DNA of 64,000 bases from the NCBI GenBank assembly GCA_037044905.1, contig JBAOKB010000054.1, forward strand, positions 186,001 through 250,000, written 5' to 3'. The stretch is from Hortaea werneckii. Taxonomy: Eukaryota > Ascomycota > Dothideomycetes > Mycosphaerellales > Teratosphaeriaceae. A program made the translations under genes and the position numbers. Shown piece by piece: positions 44,866-55,923 of the stretch (the stretch's first letter is position 1; every line of letters starts with the position of its first letter). The notes beneath the pieces are model-generated. The model was not told where the DNA came from. It did no database searches and saw only the letters and a program-made list of their open reading frames with translations.

Positions 44866-46641
44866 TTACTCATCAAAATTGAGCGCTTCGTATCGGCTGC
44901 CTAAGCCAGAAACATACCGCAAAGCAGCCTGTGATTCACCCCCAATCACCTCTGTGTCGCCGTCCCCCGATCCCAGCACATCATCCATAGCTAAGGCAAT
45001 TCTCTCAGCGCCCATACGTGCGCCTTCCAGATTGCCAGCCCCAGGTCCAAGTCTGAGACTCGCAAGCTTGCCCGTGAGGAAAAGTGGAATGTCCTTCTTC
45101 CACGTGAGGTCGTCCGTCAATGCCGGGAGGCCTCCTATGGTCGACTGGAAATCGCGCACTAAAACTCTGGAGGACCGGATTGCCATCGATGCCCCCTTGC
45201 ATGCCTGTGCAAAGTAAACGAAGTCCATGTTTGGTAAATCGGGGATCGAGGGCTGCGTTTGGATTTGCCATAGCCCAGATTGCGGACATCTGCTTTGACC
45301 TTTCACGATGGTATTGTGTATGTACCAAGCCGGCCCGACCGCATATGCTTCTGTAATAACTTGTAGTAACGAGGCGTGACGCTACCGCCACCGATCGCCT
45401 GTCTTAAAAATGCTGCACGTTCTTGAAGGTGTCAGCATTCATTGCTCGAAACCGGTCACGGTGTAAACACTGACCTTCGTCATCGTCCGCCATCCAGAAC
45501 GCAGCCTTCTCCTTGTTCCGATACTTTCCCATCCACGGCAAGTCAACATCGAACGGCTTCACTGCATCTCAGTCAGTACCAGTGCTCTCGACCAGGAGTC
45601 TTGACGATACGCTTACCTCTCAAGGAGCTTCTCACCAAATGCCATACCTTCCTGACGCCGCTCCGTATCAAAGCGTCGGTGATCTGCGCACTTGTTAATC
45701 CGCCTCCAATCACAAGCACGTTCGTCGGCTGTTGTCTACGCATTTTGTCCGCAAGACGCTTGTCCAGCAGGTGACCAGACTTTAGACGTGAAGCATGCGT
45801 CGCGCCCTCCGAGCATGGCTCAAACGGCGCAGGTATTCTTGGTGTTTCTCCAGGGCCTGTGGCCATGACTACAGCGCGGGCATAGTGTGTGGCCCTGTCT
45901 GTCTTCACGGTGAAAAGCTCAGCAGCACCATGCTCTGTCTGACCATAGTCGAGAAACGTAACTATCTCTTGGGTAACAATATCTTGACCGAGGCCATAAT
46001 GATTGATCATCTCGTCGCAGAACTCATTGAAAAGCACGGTGCTGGGCGTAAAATATCTTGACGATCGCGTTCGTCTATATCGGTAGGCCGCGCAGCGCTA
46101 TAAAAGAGTCAACACCAGCTCCGACGTCTGCTCGGATAAAGGAAGATATCCCTTACCCGCAACGAACGCAACCTGCTCGCTTCTTCTTCCGATGCTTGCT
46201 AATCTCCTTCCCAACACACCCTGTGATCTCCGCAAGCTCGCTACTCCTACCCCCGGCGTGGGCGTAGGCGAGCAAGGCATCACGATCTTGAGGATGAGGG
46301 TGGAAGAACATTGGACTCCTGAGATGCTCGATCTGAAGGGCTTGGAACAGACGATGCCATTTCGTCATCCAGTTACTTCCGGAGCTGTCGAGGACATGTA
46401 TCGAAGGCTGTGCCCTCTCGATATGTTGGCTGGAGGCGAGTTTGGTCCGTCCACTCCGCTTGTCTTTTACGGAGCTTCGACGCCCGTGTTTCGCTAACCA
46501 GTGGAACCGGCGGTGTTCTTCGTCGGTGAATAGTGCGGATGGTGTCTGCTCGCGTAGCCGTGCTGCCACTGCGAGACCGCATGGACCGGCGCCGACGATG
46601 AGGACATCGTGGATGGTAGGTACTTTTGTTGAATCTGCCAT
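44866..46641 (-). CDS. FAD/NADPH-dependent N-hydroxylating monooxygenase-like protein (multiple frame breaks)
   Basis: Flavoprotein of the L-ornithine/L-lysine N-monooxygenase superfamily (SidA-like fold). Four exons, about 46641-46157, 46074-45617, 45561-45475 and 45421-44866, have introns of 82, 55 and 53 nt and give about 528 residues after repair. The FAD motif GAGPCGLAVAARL is near residue 17, and NWMTKWHRLFQALQIEHLRSP follows. The NADP motif VLVIGGGLTSAQIT is near 265, and the C-terminal ATGM-like segment leads to LRLGPGAGNLEGARMGAERI. Exon 4 has three breaks: about 45321-45330 (one missing), 45203-45214 (one missing) and 45136-45144 (one extra). The junction of exons 1 and 2 splices in frame, yet a neighbouring frame there reads DERDRQD, the family-like sequence, so two more compensating indels may exist. 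No siderophore synthetase lies nearby, so an iron role is not supported; substrate unknown. Confidence 0.75.
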
Positions 46642-46917
46642 TCTCAGTACTTTGCGTTTGCTTCTGGACTGTGCAGCTCAGGCTATGTCTGTACTGCAGT
46701 TATACGTCGCTTAGAAGTAGACGCGCGCTCCAGGCCATCATGGTCGCAAGCCACTTTGGTATGTACATTGATGGTCACAGCAATGATGGTCAGACCTTCC
46801 AGAATTACCACCAACCCTAGGCGAATTGGATTGCTATTGCTATGCCTACAAGAACGCTCAACATGCTACAAAAGACATAAAGGCTCTATATGGGCCTACC
46901 ATGAAGCTAATGCCCGC

Positions 46918-48434
46918 TCAGTCATCATCGTCGTCCTTCTCATCCTTCCCGCTCTTCTCGCCATTTTTCTTCTTACGGTGCTTCCTCAACTCTTCTGCTA
47001 CTTTTTCGTTGCCCTCGTCCTTGCTTTCGTCCCATTCTACATCGTACTCATCGGCGACCATCTTGATCTCACGTCTCAAGCGATTGCCTTCTTCCACTAG
47101 GCCTTCCCATGCAGACAGGTTGAAGCCACGCTTCTCGTACAACTGCTGTTGTCGCCGGGAGACGGTCAAGTTCATCGCGGAGCGATACGATACCTCGCGG
47201 TTGTGGTAGAGGAACCACATGTAACCTCCGATCAAACCCGAAAGACCGACGAGGTACGTGACAGGTTCCATGACATCCCAGCCGAGATCGGTCATGAAGG
47301 TGAGATAGTAGACAGCTCCCCACCAACCAATGAGACCGGAAAAGCCTAGCTGTGCTACCCTTTGAGCGCCCTTGAGCGCCAGAGCGTCGCACTCTCGCTT
47401 CACGTCAGCTTGCTTGGCGATGGCCTTAGCGGTCTTCTGGAGGCGTGTGCGCAGATAGAACGTCCGATCCTGGAAAGATGGTACGCCGACGTAGATCGCT
47501 TCGGGGGCACCTTCGATGTCGACCGCGAATTCCTTGCCGCGAGCAGCATCGCGGATAAAATCGCCGATCTCCGTCGAGGGGCTCCATCGTACGAAGTTGG
47601 GATGCTCTGGATCCCGATGCGGTTGCGGCTCCGGATGTCCATGTAGTGGCAGTGAAGCATCGGCGGCTTTAGCAGAGCGCGAGCTGAGTTTGCCGGTCCG
47701 TTCGCGTTTCCCATCCACTATCGTCTCGTCTGCTTGTTCGAAATCGTAGTGCTGTTCGGGCAAGTCCTCGGTGTCTTTGACATCTTGCGCGGCTGCGCGG
47801 CCGGTCCCAATGTCTTCTTCTGCGCTGTCTTGTGCTCGGAAGATGATGTGTGGACTCCTCTCCTTGCCTTTGTCTTCAAGCATGGGCAATTCACTCTGAA
47901 TCAGCCGCTCCAAGTAGCTCAGAGGCTGCTGAGGGTGTACAGAAGAGCCAGCGGCTCTACGTCCTTCCTATCGTGATTCCTATCCCGTGTTGTCAACGGC
48001 AGAATGAGTTTCAACATCCTGCTCGGCGTCGTGAGCAGCTTGCCCTTGGTCATTGCGCCGGCGCTCCTCATTGTCGCGACGGGAGGCTTGTCACTTCCAT
48101 CCCGCATCCACGGCGATCGCGCCTGCTTCTCTTTGCTTGTCCTCTCGATCACCTCAAAGTGGTTCTGTTCTTCCGGGCTGACCCGCTGGGAGAGATTGGC
48201 TGCCGGTTGCGAATGCGACGAGCCTGGAAGCTCTCTCGCCCGGTATGGGTCACCGCCATTCGCTCCCTGAACTCGTACGGAATGCGACGCAGATGTGGCG
48301 AAAGGGCGTCTGGTTGCCTGCGCAGCTGCCGAGGACACGCGACAGCTACTGCACATCCAAGCCGGGGCATCACGACCAATCCGGGCAGCTTTCGGGGGCG
48401 TCTGCGCCGCGAGGCGCACCAAGAGATTCTCCAT
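46918..48434 (-). CDS. MCU: Mitochondrial calcium uniporter (one frame break)
   Basis: Pore-forming subunit for Ca2+ entry through the inner mitochondrial membrane. No introns; about 505 residues after repair. The start at 48434 opens a mitochondrial-type N-terminus (MENLLVRLAAQTPPKAARIG, then Arg/Ser-rich). One base is missing around 47936-47944; the frame then resumes at VHPQQPLSYLERLIQSELP, part of the conserved MCU domain. The coiled-coil segment is followed by the first membrane helix FSGLIGWWGAVYYLTFMTDL and the selectivity-filter motif WDVMEP near residue 384. The second helix is VTYLVGLSGLIGGYMWFLY. A long charged C-terminus ends in an Asp run. In fungi MCU is patchily distributed and often lacks MICU regulators; no MICU-like gene is in the window. 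Confidence 0.9.
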
Positions 48435-48744
48435 GGTTGTTAGACGATATGAGTTGGTGTCACCGCATTGCTGGTATGGCGTTTGGGGCGGCCAAGAAAG
48501 GAATGAGGGTTGCGATCCTGATATTTGGCCAGGCCAAGGCCCAGGGGAAGACGCGCTGGCTTGGACGACCGACGTCACAGTGACTTGAAGCTTTCCAAGT
48601 TCAGGGCACAGCACAGCCCTAACTTGCTTGCCTCGCTTGCCTATACAGCACGGTGGTCCACCCGTAGCGTATAAGCCGGACCTAGAATCTAGAGGACGAA
48701 CGGATACTTTATGCATGATAATATGTATTCTACACAAGTATTTA
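48435..48744. other. Intergenic region between MCU and the citrate carrier
   Basis: A 310-bp spacer between two genes on the same strand; the MCU promoter and the carrier's 3' end. Nothing else seen. Confidence 0.4.
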
Positions 48745-49690
48745 CTAACCTCTCGCATGCTCCTGCTTCGGCACCACCAACGGCTGAAGCAATGCAGCCG
48801 CCCATTCGTAGCTCGTAAAAAGAATGCCACCACTGAAAACGGTCCGACCTAATCTCATAGTCGTGCCTTTCCAAAATCCTCGAACCCCGTAGTCAGCAAC
48901 GACAGATTTGAATGCCTCAACAGTGCTTGCACCCGAGAGCTCTGACACCGAGTCTTAATAGTGTCGAAGGGCTGAGTAGCAAATGTCGTGACAATGCCAG
49001 CTACCGACCCGTTGGCGAAGTTGGTCAGTGTCGATTGTGGAATATTGCGGTTACGCTCGTAGTCCTTTAAGATATTGTATGTCCCCATGCGGAATGCAGT
49101 CGCGCCAGCTTGCTTCAATGTCGTCCCGGCGAACCCACGATAGAGGCCGAGCATGCCTTCCTCCTTGAAAACGACTCGCACGCAATGCATCATACTGCGA
49201 TAACGTCTCTCGTTCCTCGCATCGTCGATCAGCGCGGTCTTGATTCGCTCAGTGGGCGTCACGCAAGTGATGCTCGCCACCACACCAGACATCATGCCTG
49301 CGCTGAGATTCCTCAAAGGCGTCAAGGTCCCCGTCTCTGGATCCTTGAAGTAATTCTTGATCATGTCAAAAGACAGGAAACGGACGCCATCCTTGCCTAT
49401 ACTGCCAATGACGAGCGTCGAGCAGCCTTGTAAAGCGCCCGAATGCCCTCTTGGGAATAGACCTGACCAACGACCCGGAAAGGGTTCTTTGGCGTTGCTA
49501 CACCTTTCCGCTCACGTAGCTGAACGCGAGTCTTGGCGAACTCGAATGGATATGTCGCGGCGGCTTCAATGGCACCCGCAATGCCACCCGCGCCCAGGGA
49601 GACTATCGGGGGCGTGGCAGCGTCCTAAAGGTCGTCAGTACAAAACGGAGTGCTTTTGTACTGCCAAGAATTGAAACTCACATGACTCAT
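48745..49690 (-). CDS. CTP1: Mitochondrial tricarboxylate (citrate) carrier (two frame breaks)
   Basis: Member of the mitochondrial carrier family that exchanges citrate for malate or other carboxylates across the inner membrane, supplying cytosolic acetyl-CoA. A three-codon first exon (49690-49682, MSH) and a 57-nt intron (GTGAGT..TAG) precede the main exon 49624-48745; about 296 residues after repair. Three carrier signatures of the P-x-D/E-x-x-K/R type are visible: YPFEFAKTR, TPTERIKT and QPFDTIKTR, one per repeat, and SIGKDGVRFLSFD fits the citrate-carrier subfamily. One G is missing at 49424-49428 (the frame resumes with CSTLVIGS), and one base is missing near 48943-48950 (it resumes with SELSGASTVEAFK). 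Subfamily assignment is fairly secure, transport specificity less so. Confidence 0.87.
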
Positions 49691-50341
49691 TGCTACTGCG
49701 CCAGGATGCAATATCTATCGCAACTCTTTCGTCGAGGTGAAGAAGAGGTCGAGAGGTACTGTAGCGACCTCCCTGCACGAATCGTCTTCGGGAGAAGTCG
49801 GGCCGAGGTGAATGGTGTGTATCCTACCCACGTCCTCATGCTGTCGGCCCTCAGATCCAAGTCCTGAACAAATGTGTGCCATCAGCGGCATAGTGGCTTA
49901 GCAATGAGCTGCAATGCTCTGCAAATCAGGAGCACCTCCACTAGGGTGCGATGTGAAGCAAGAAGTAGAAGCTAGATGTACATATCGATGCTTTAAGTCT
50001 ACGGACAGCCCCTAGGAGGTACAGGATTGCATCGGGGGCGACCATTATGGTTTTGAATCATCATGGTCGCGACAATACGAAATATGTAATAAGGAAATGA
50101 CAGTCTCCAGTTGTCGAGAATAATCCGACGGTGTTGTCCTTCTGCGGACGACTCTCGATGCCGCAATGTCGGCCCGATCGCGTCAAAGACATCCCGCTTG
50201 AGGTCGGCTTCGGATGTGATCTCACTGTCACTCTGACGCGCTTGGGACGCGCAGGTACGTCATCGATCTTGCTGCACAAAGGATACACAACTACACCACT
50301 CTCAATGTAGGGTTGCCTTTCACTGTTCACATTCCACTTCA
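49691..50341. promoter_or_regulatory. Divergent promoter region
   Basis: About 650 bp between the citrate carrier and the SnoaL-like gene, pointing away from each other. No motif assigned; no gene seen. Confidence 0.35.
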
Positions 50342-51242
50342 ATGCAATCCCTCAAGCGCTCCTCAACCAGTTTCATCACATCACCCAAAGCACCTCGCGC
50401 ACCTACTGCACCCTTCGCAACTCTTACGCAACCTCGTCAGCCCTTTCAACAACCCAAACAAAGCAATCGAAGGACCATGGCGACCGACCGGGGCGAGCTC
50501 AAGATCGAGAGCCAGAACATCAAGACAGCGCCCGGCGTTGAGCTCAGCGCCCAGCAGCAGACTCTCGTAGGCTCCGTGCTTGACCTGTTCGCCGGCCGTC
50601 CCTCCCTTCCCAAGCTGGGCCTGTGGAAAGACGACGCCGAGTTCACCGACCCTCTGACCATCGCCAAGGGCCGCGAGAAATACGAAGCGCAATGGTACGG
50701 CCTGCAGGCCGTCTTCTCCGAGATCGAGCGGTTGAGCCATGAGGTCAAGAGCAGCGGGAACCCAATCGTGATGGATATGTCGACACGCTACGTCGTCAAG
50801 GGACTGGGTAAGGAGCAGAAGATCGACTCGGTTGTCGAGATCCACACCGAGGGGGATAAGATCACGAAAGTGGCAGATATGTGGAATGGCAAGCTGCCAG
50901 ATGGCGCGATTTCGAATGTGAGTTCCCTTTGGACGTTGGGTAATCCGTTTTGGTGGTTCCATCACGTGGAAAGTTGGGTCTTCTATGCGTGGTCTTTCAC
51001 ATGGGAGACGAGCGCTTGGAGGGTGGGTCGGGCGCGCTCTCCTTTCGTAGCCTTCATGCCTGTCTCTGGCGACGGGCTCTGCTCGATTACCCAATCTGCT
51101 TCCCATATTTCCATCCCTCACGAGCTTCTGCTGACAATTCCTCTCCTTCCAGGCCTTCCGTCACCTCAACGCAGTATCCGTTCCGAAGATGGTCGGTGTG
51201 CCCAAGAATGCAGAAGAGGACCGTCAACGCGGCAACCAGTAA
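50342..51242 (+). CDS. Conserved fungal SnoaL/NTF2-like protein, probably mitochondrial
   Basis: Exons 50342-50917 and 51153-51242 with a 235-nt intron (GTGAGT..CAG) give 221 intact residues. After an Arg/Ser/Pro-rich N-terminus that looks like a mitochondrial presequence, the body resembles an NTF2-like fold seen in many ascomycetes. Visible stretches are LDLFAGRPSLPKLGLWKDDA, then EFTDPLTIAKGREKYEAQWYG, RYVVKGLGKEQKI and EGDKITKVADMWNGKLPD. The short last exon, AFRHLNAVSVPKMVGVPKNA, is conserved-looking and confirms the splice. A second in-frame ATG before ATDRGELK would give a form without presequence. Biochemical role unknown. Confidence 0.78.
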
Positions 51243-51360
51243 GGGGCTCCCTTCAAAGGTGTTGACGATAGCGCTCTAGCAAATCTGTGCGGTGCGGCAA
51301 TGTAGTACTATAGTAATATGCATCATGAATGAATATGTACGACTCATACCTGGCGCTCAC

Positions 51361-51993
51361 TCAATCTTTCTTCTCGTCTTGAACGTGACCAGCTGTGGCC
51401 ACCGCAAGAATCTCGTCTTCCAGTCCAGGGATATGAGCAACCGTGATACCAGCATCCTCCAGCTTTTTCTTGCCTTCGTTGATGCCCACAAATGTCTCCG
51501 GTTCACTGACCCCCGTATACACTGTCTTGATCGCTTGTGTTCCATCCTTTCTCTTTAGCGCCGTTATGCGATCGACGCATGGTGTATTTCCCGCGCTGCG
51601 CTTATTGCAAGGTTCCACAGTTGTGAACAGCACAGTGTTGTCCGGCAGATACTCGCCCAGGTCGCTGTCGGAGCAGCCATACTGCCTTGCCAGCTTGATG
51701 AAGCAGCTCTGCTCCGCATGCGTGTTCCCCTCGCACTCCAATGTATAGCCCGTGACGAGCAGTCGAGGTTCCTGGCCCGGAACCTCTTGGACGAGGCATG
51801 CACCGACGCAGAAATTGGTCGGTTTCGGCGGTGACTTGCGAGCTTCTGTAAGAGCCAGATGCAGGAATTCTAGTGGACTGTCTTTGGTGCGGCCATCGTG
51901 GGTTATGCTTGTGTTATCTGAAGAACCTGGAAAGCGAAAAGAGGTTGCGTCACTGAAACGAGGAAAGATCAAACTTCGGCATGTGATTGCCAA
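51361..51993 (-). CDS. Zinc-dependent cytidine/deoxycytidylate deaminase-family protein
   Basis: Intact frame of 210 residues. The zinc site is clear: THAEQ (His92, catalytic Glu94) and EPCNKRSAGNTPC (Cys129 and Cys139), a spacing typical of the deoxycytidylate/riboflavin-type deaminases rather than of small tetrameric cytidine deaminases. The CNKRS-x-x-x-x-PC form resembles pyrimidine deaminases of riboflavin synthesis such as the deaminase part of yeast Rib2, which I consider the likeliest role. The real start is uncertain: sequence before residue 24 is unlike the family, and a CAG acceptor-like site there suggests an upstream first exon. It is convergent with the SnoaL-like gene (118 bp between stops) and divergent from the DnaJ gene (197 bp). 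Confidence 0.78.
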   Translation of the reverse strand: MAITCRSLIFPRFSDATSFRFPGSSDNTSITHDGRTKDSPLEFLHLALTEARKSPPKPTNFCVGACLVQEVPGQEPRLLVTGYTLECEGNTHAEQSCFIKLARQYGCSDSDLGEYLPDNTVLFTTVEPCNKRSAGNTPCVDRITALKRKDGTQAIKTVYTGVSEPETFVGINEGKKKLEDAGITVAHIPGLEDEILAVATAGHVQDEKKD

Positions 51994-52190
51994 GACAAGG
52001 TCGCGTCACAGCGCGACCTCTAACGCGTCGTTCTCGTTGCCTCAAGTCTAGCCTTCCTCCAACTCATCTGAGCCTTGGTTTCTACTCTGCATAAAACACA
52101 CTTCCAATCAAAATTGGCTCTTCACATTGAACTTGCAGACAAACGTGCAACTGTAAACTGGTCAGACATTCAACAGCAGACAGTCACATA

Positions 52191-53137
52191 ATGGCAGACA
52201 ACCTCGACATCGACGACGCGCCCACCTCCATCGACCCTTACGCCGTCCTCTCACTCTCCAAAGATGCAACAGCAGATCAGATAAAAACCGCATATCGCAA
52301 AGCCGCCCTCAAGCACCATCCCGACAAAGCTTCGGAAGACCAAAAGCAAGAAGCCCATACCAAATTCCAAGAAGTCGCTTTCGCCTACGCCGTCCTCTCG
52401 GACGAGAAGCGGAGAAGACGGTACGACACGACGGGCAACACATCCGACAGTCTCGACCTGGAAGACGACGACTTCGACTGGTCGACCTTCTTCCGGGAGC
52501 AATTCGAGAACGTGGTCACGGAAGAGACGATCAACGAGTTCTCCAAGAGCTACAAGGGCAGCGAAGAGGAACGCGGGCATGTCCTGGAAATGTACACGAA
52601 GCACAAGGGCGCGATGACGAAGGTCTATGAGGAGGTGATGCTGAGCGATATGCTGGAGGACGAGGACCGGTTTAGAGGGATCATCGACAAAGCGATTGCC
52701 AACGGGTGAGGTGGAGGAGTACCCCAAATACGCCAACGAGACGGAGGCGCAGCGGAAAAAGCGGATAGACAATGTGAGGAAGAACCGAGAGAAAGAAGCC
52801 AGGGCCGCGGAGAAGGCGGCCAAGGAGATCGAGGAGGATCCGGAGAGTAAGCCGAATCGCTCCAAGGCGAAGAAAGGGAAGGGGGATGTTTCCGACCTTG
52901 CCGCGATGATCCAGCAGAGGCAGAAGGGGAGAGCAGAGGGGTTCTTTGATCATTTGGAAGAGAAGTATGGTGGCGGTGGAGGTACAAAGGGGAAGAAGGC
53001 GGGCTCTAAAAGGGCAACGCCTATGGAGGAGCCGCCGGAAGAGGCATTTGAAAAGAACAGGAAAGGCTGGGAAGGGTGATGCGAAGGCAGGCGCACAGGG
53101 TGCAGAGAGGAGGAGCAAGCGGTCTAAGAAGGCTTGA
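52191..53137 (+). CDS. DnaJ-domain protein, DNAJC9 type (two frame breaks)
   Basis: J-domain co-chaperone of the DNAJC9 group, which in animals links Hsp70 to histones H3-H4. About 314 residues after repair. The J domain covers residues 15-82, with HPD at KHHPDKA and the usual DPYAVLSLSKDATADQIK start. It is followed by an acidic stretch DLEDDDFDWSTFFREQFENV typical of DNAJC9. A charged, Lys/Glu-rich coiled-coil C-terminal part ends in a basic tail RRSKRSKKA. There is one extra G in GGG at 52704-52706, after which the frame continues EVEEYPKYANE. There is one extra A in AAA at 53062-53064, and the frame continues KAGKGDAKAG to the TGA at 53135-53137. The start is the first ATG after a CA-rich leader. 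Confidence 0.83.
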
Positions 53138-55212
53138 AGTGGCGACTAGCGGCTCGTTCAGAGACTGCTCAGGTTTTCCTGACGGGTGTGGTATTTTCGT
53201 TCCTGTCAACTAGCGAGGCGTTCGTGTGGGAATGGATTTTAATACTGTAAACCGGGTTACGATCTGCGGTGTATCGTAGCTACGAATCATGAAGTAGCGC
53301 AAGATGTTTGGGTACTCATACTGCCAGTCCATGAGCTTGACCTGTCGATCATGAGCCGCGGCAGAGTGAAGACAGAATGACTTCTTTTGTTGTCCAGTAT
53401 AGCGAATAGAAACATGAAGCAACCACTGGCGCGCTACGCAATACGCAATAGCAAACCATGCAATATCCATCGGGCTATGGCTCCTACACTTTCACGCAGT
53501 CACAGCAGTCTCTCAATCACCCTCGTAGCATTACATTGCTTTATGTGAGCCATGACCCTGAGGTAGGAACATGCGTGGATTTTGAGTAGCAGAGCTGGGC
53601 AAAGCCGTTTCAGCCAGAGCTTCCAGGCCTCGCTAGTCTGCAAGTATGCGACGACGCGAGGTTAATAATGCAGACCTTAGCCTACTCAAGCATTCATGGA
53701 AGGTGCATGGTGAATTGGATGAAGTCCTTTGAAAGCCAGTGAGGAAGTGAGGTCGACGCTTCCAGCCGGCCCGACGGGCGTCTGTGCCTCAGGCGCTAGC
53801 AAGAAGCCTATTAAAATCTCTTCCTACTCCGTACCGCAACTTCACCTGCACCTCCTCACCACAGAAAACCATCCTGGGGTGCACCAGACAGCTGCTTTGA
53901 TGGGCTCAAGACTTCTTCTGCGGCGGTGCCATTACTGCGATGGAGCACGAGAATGATGTTCTATCTCGCACCGCCCGTCGCGATGCATCTCCTCCCACCG
54001 TCACCAATAACCTCGTTCTCTAACATTTTTCCTTTTTCTTGCTCACAGACTCACATTCACCAGTCTTTCTTAAAAACAAAATATCGCTTTCAATTGCTAG
54101 AGCTCACCATCATAACTCCACCAGGATGGCATTTGAGTGTGGACACGGAAGCAAGATTAATCAAAGCCGAACATCATGCGTTATGGTTTGTCACGCGTCT
54201 ATTATTCTCTATGGCGTTTCGTGATCAGATTGTTGGGTTACATTTCTCTACATTACATTGTTGTTTTTGGTGAGGTCAATTGCAGAGGCTGCAGTTTTGC
54301 ATTCCTCGGTAACTCGCCTGTGTCTATCTAGGTACGGTGGATGTTTTGCGGTCATGCTGGCAGATGCGCACGCGAGGTCCTACGTCGCTTCGTTAAGCTG
54401 CAGTAGATCATCCATCGCGCTGCGAAGACGGTGCGTCCACTGCACACAGAAAAACCCAAGTCCGCCTTGTAAATTGCTCGTTCTCCGCTACCGCCGACAC
54501 CATGCTGCCAGTGATGGTTGGCTATCTCGCATGCTGTAGGCGGCAGCTTTGGAGCGCGTTTTCTCGAAACATCATTGCTACCCTTCATATTTCTTGGAAT
54601 CCGAACTACACAAGACCCGCCTCCCTCCTTTGACAGCATATAGCATTTGTTTTACTCTCTTACGTGACAGAAAGGCGGGAAAAGAGACAGAGAAGGAAGG
54701 GGAAGGATGTGGAAAAGCAATAACATTTATACCCTCCATTCTACAAGCCCTCCAGCCCCCATCAACCCAGTGGTTTTGCGGGGGACGCCGGGCTAGGCGG
54801 AGTGGTTGACGCCCCGGTATTATATTCTGGTGGAGGGATTGGCGGGGGTGTTGGTGGATTTGCCCGTGTGTGGAAGGGATGGCGGTGATGGTGGTGCTGC
54901 TGCTGCAGTGGGGACGTTTGTTGAAAATGAGGAGTGGAGACGACGGGGGAGGAGGGGTTCTCGAGAAAGAGAAAGGTAGGTGAAGTTAGTGGTGCATCTT
55001 GATGATTAATAGACTCCCGGAGTGGAAGGAGCGAAAGAGAGAGGTATTTCTCAAATGCGTGATTGTGGCATTAGTATCGTCAAATTTCTGCTCGTCGTAA
55101 CTACAGTCCTGTACAATCGCATCGGCACCTTCGTGACTGCCTCATGCGTAAGATCCCTCCCAAACGCCGAAACAAACCCTGCGAGTGAAATTGCCGCCAC
55201 TTTTTATCCGGT
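53138..55212. other. 2.1-kb intergenic region
   Basis: Between two convergent genes. A CT-rich tract near 54000-54060 followed by an ATG at 54126 looks promoter-like, but the frame it opens is only 32 codons. No recognisable gene, repeat or RNA. Confidence 0.4.
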
Positions 55213-55923
55213 TTACCGAATCATGAGTAACCATCCGCCAAAAGCATTAAGCGTCAGAAGTAGGCCTATCATCCTGACCCAACCGAGGATCTCTCGCGCA
55301 GTCTGACCCGATTCAACGACCAGTATCGTTCCGCAATCTCCTGCCTCGGTCGTCGGTAACCTGGGCCTACCGCTACGAGAGTAGAGCAGTAATTCCCATC
55401 CCATGCCTGCGGAGATGTTGTCGTAGCCTGACCACCCCATGCGGCTCCTCCTCCACCTGCGTTCCAGTCCGTGGTCGTCTGAGGTGCCCAAGTCTGCTGC
55501 GGCGTCCATTGTTGTGTAGTCGAAGGCTGCCATTGAGAGGTTTGCTCCCATCCACCGCCACCGCCGCCGCCGCCCCAGCCGTTACAAGTCTTCCCCTGAG
55601 GGCAGCACGCGACTTTGGAATTCGACCATTCGCATCTGTTATTGCTAGGACAGCAGCTATACAAAGCTTTCGTCAGTTGGTGGGGTTGACGTTGGAGATA
55701 TGTGCTCTAAGACGTACTAGTTCGGCTCGCCGATCGCATCACAGCTTACTGGATTGCCTGCGGGACATTGCTTTTGCACTGCGTAAGTGCCTTGATCTTG
55801 ATCCTGACCAACTTGCACCGCACCGCTGAAGTAGTATGTTTCTGAGCCATCGCCGGCATGCGCTATCCCTAGCAATGCTGCCGCGCATGCAAGAACGTTC
55901 TGTGTCACAATGCCGATGCGCAT
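55213..55923 (-). CDS. Secreted GPI-tailed cysteine-rich protein (one frame break)
   Basis: Exons 55923-55718 and 55656-55213, intron of 61 nt (GTACGT..TAG), about 216 residues after repair. A signal peptide (VLACAAALLGIAHA) is followed by a cysteine-rich domain: QKQCPAGNPVSCDAIG, then YCCPSNNRCEW and ACCPQGKTCNGW, with paired cysteines as in small secreted and cell-wall proteins. A Gly tract and a Trp/Gln/Thr-rich linker follow, then YCSTL and a conserved-looking LPTTEAGDCGTILV. The C-terminal hydrophobic tail near GLLLTLNAFGGWLLMI would serve as a GPI-attachment signal. One base is missing around 55358-55370. Likely cell-surface protein of unknown role. Confidence 0.75.

Noticed and set aside
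44866..46641. Siderophore biosynthesis cluster around the monooxygenase
   Set aside because: No NRPS, acyltransferase or siderophore transporter in the neighbourhood.
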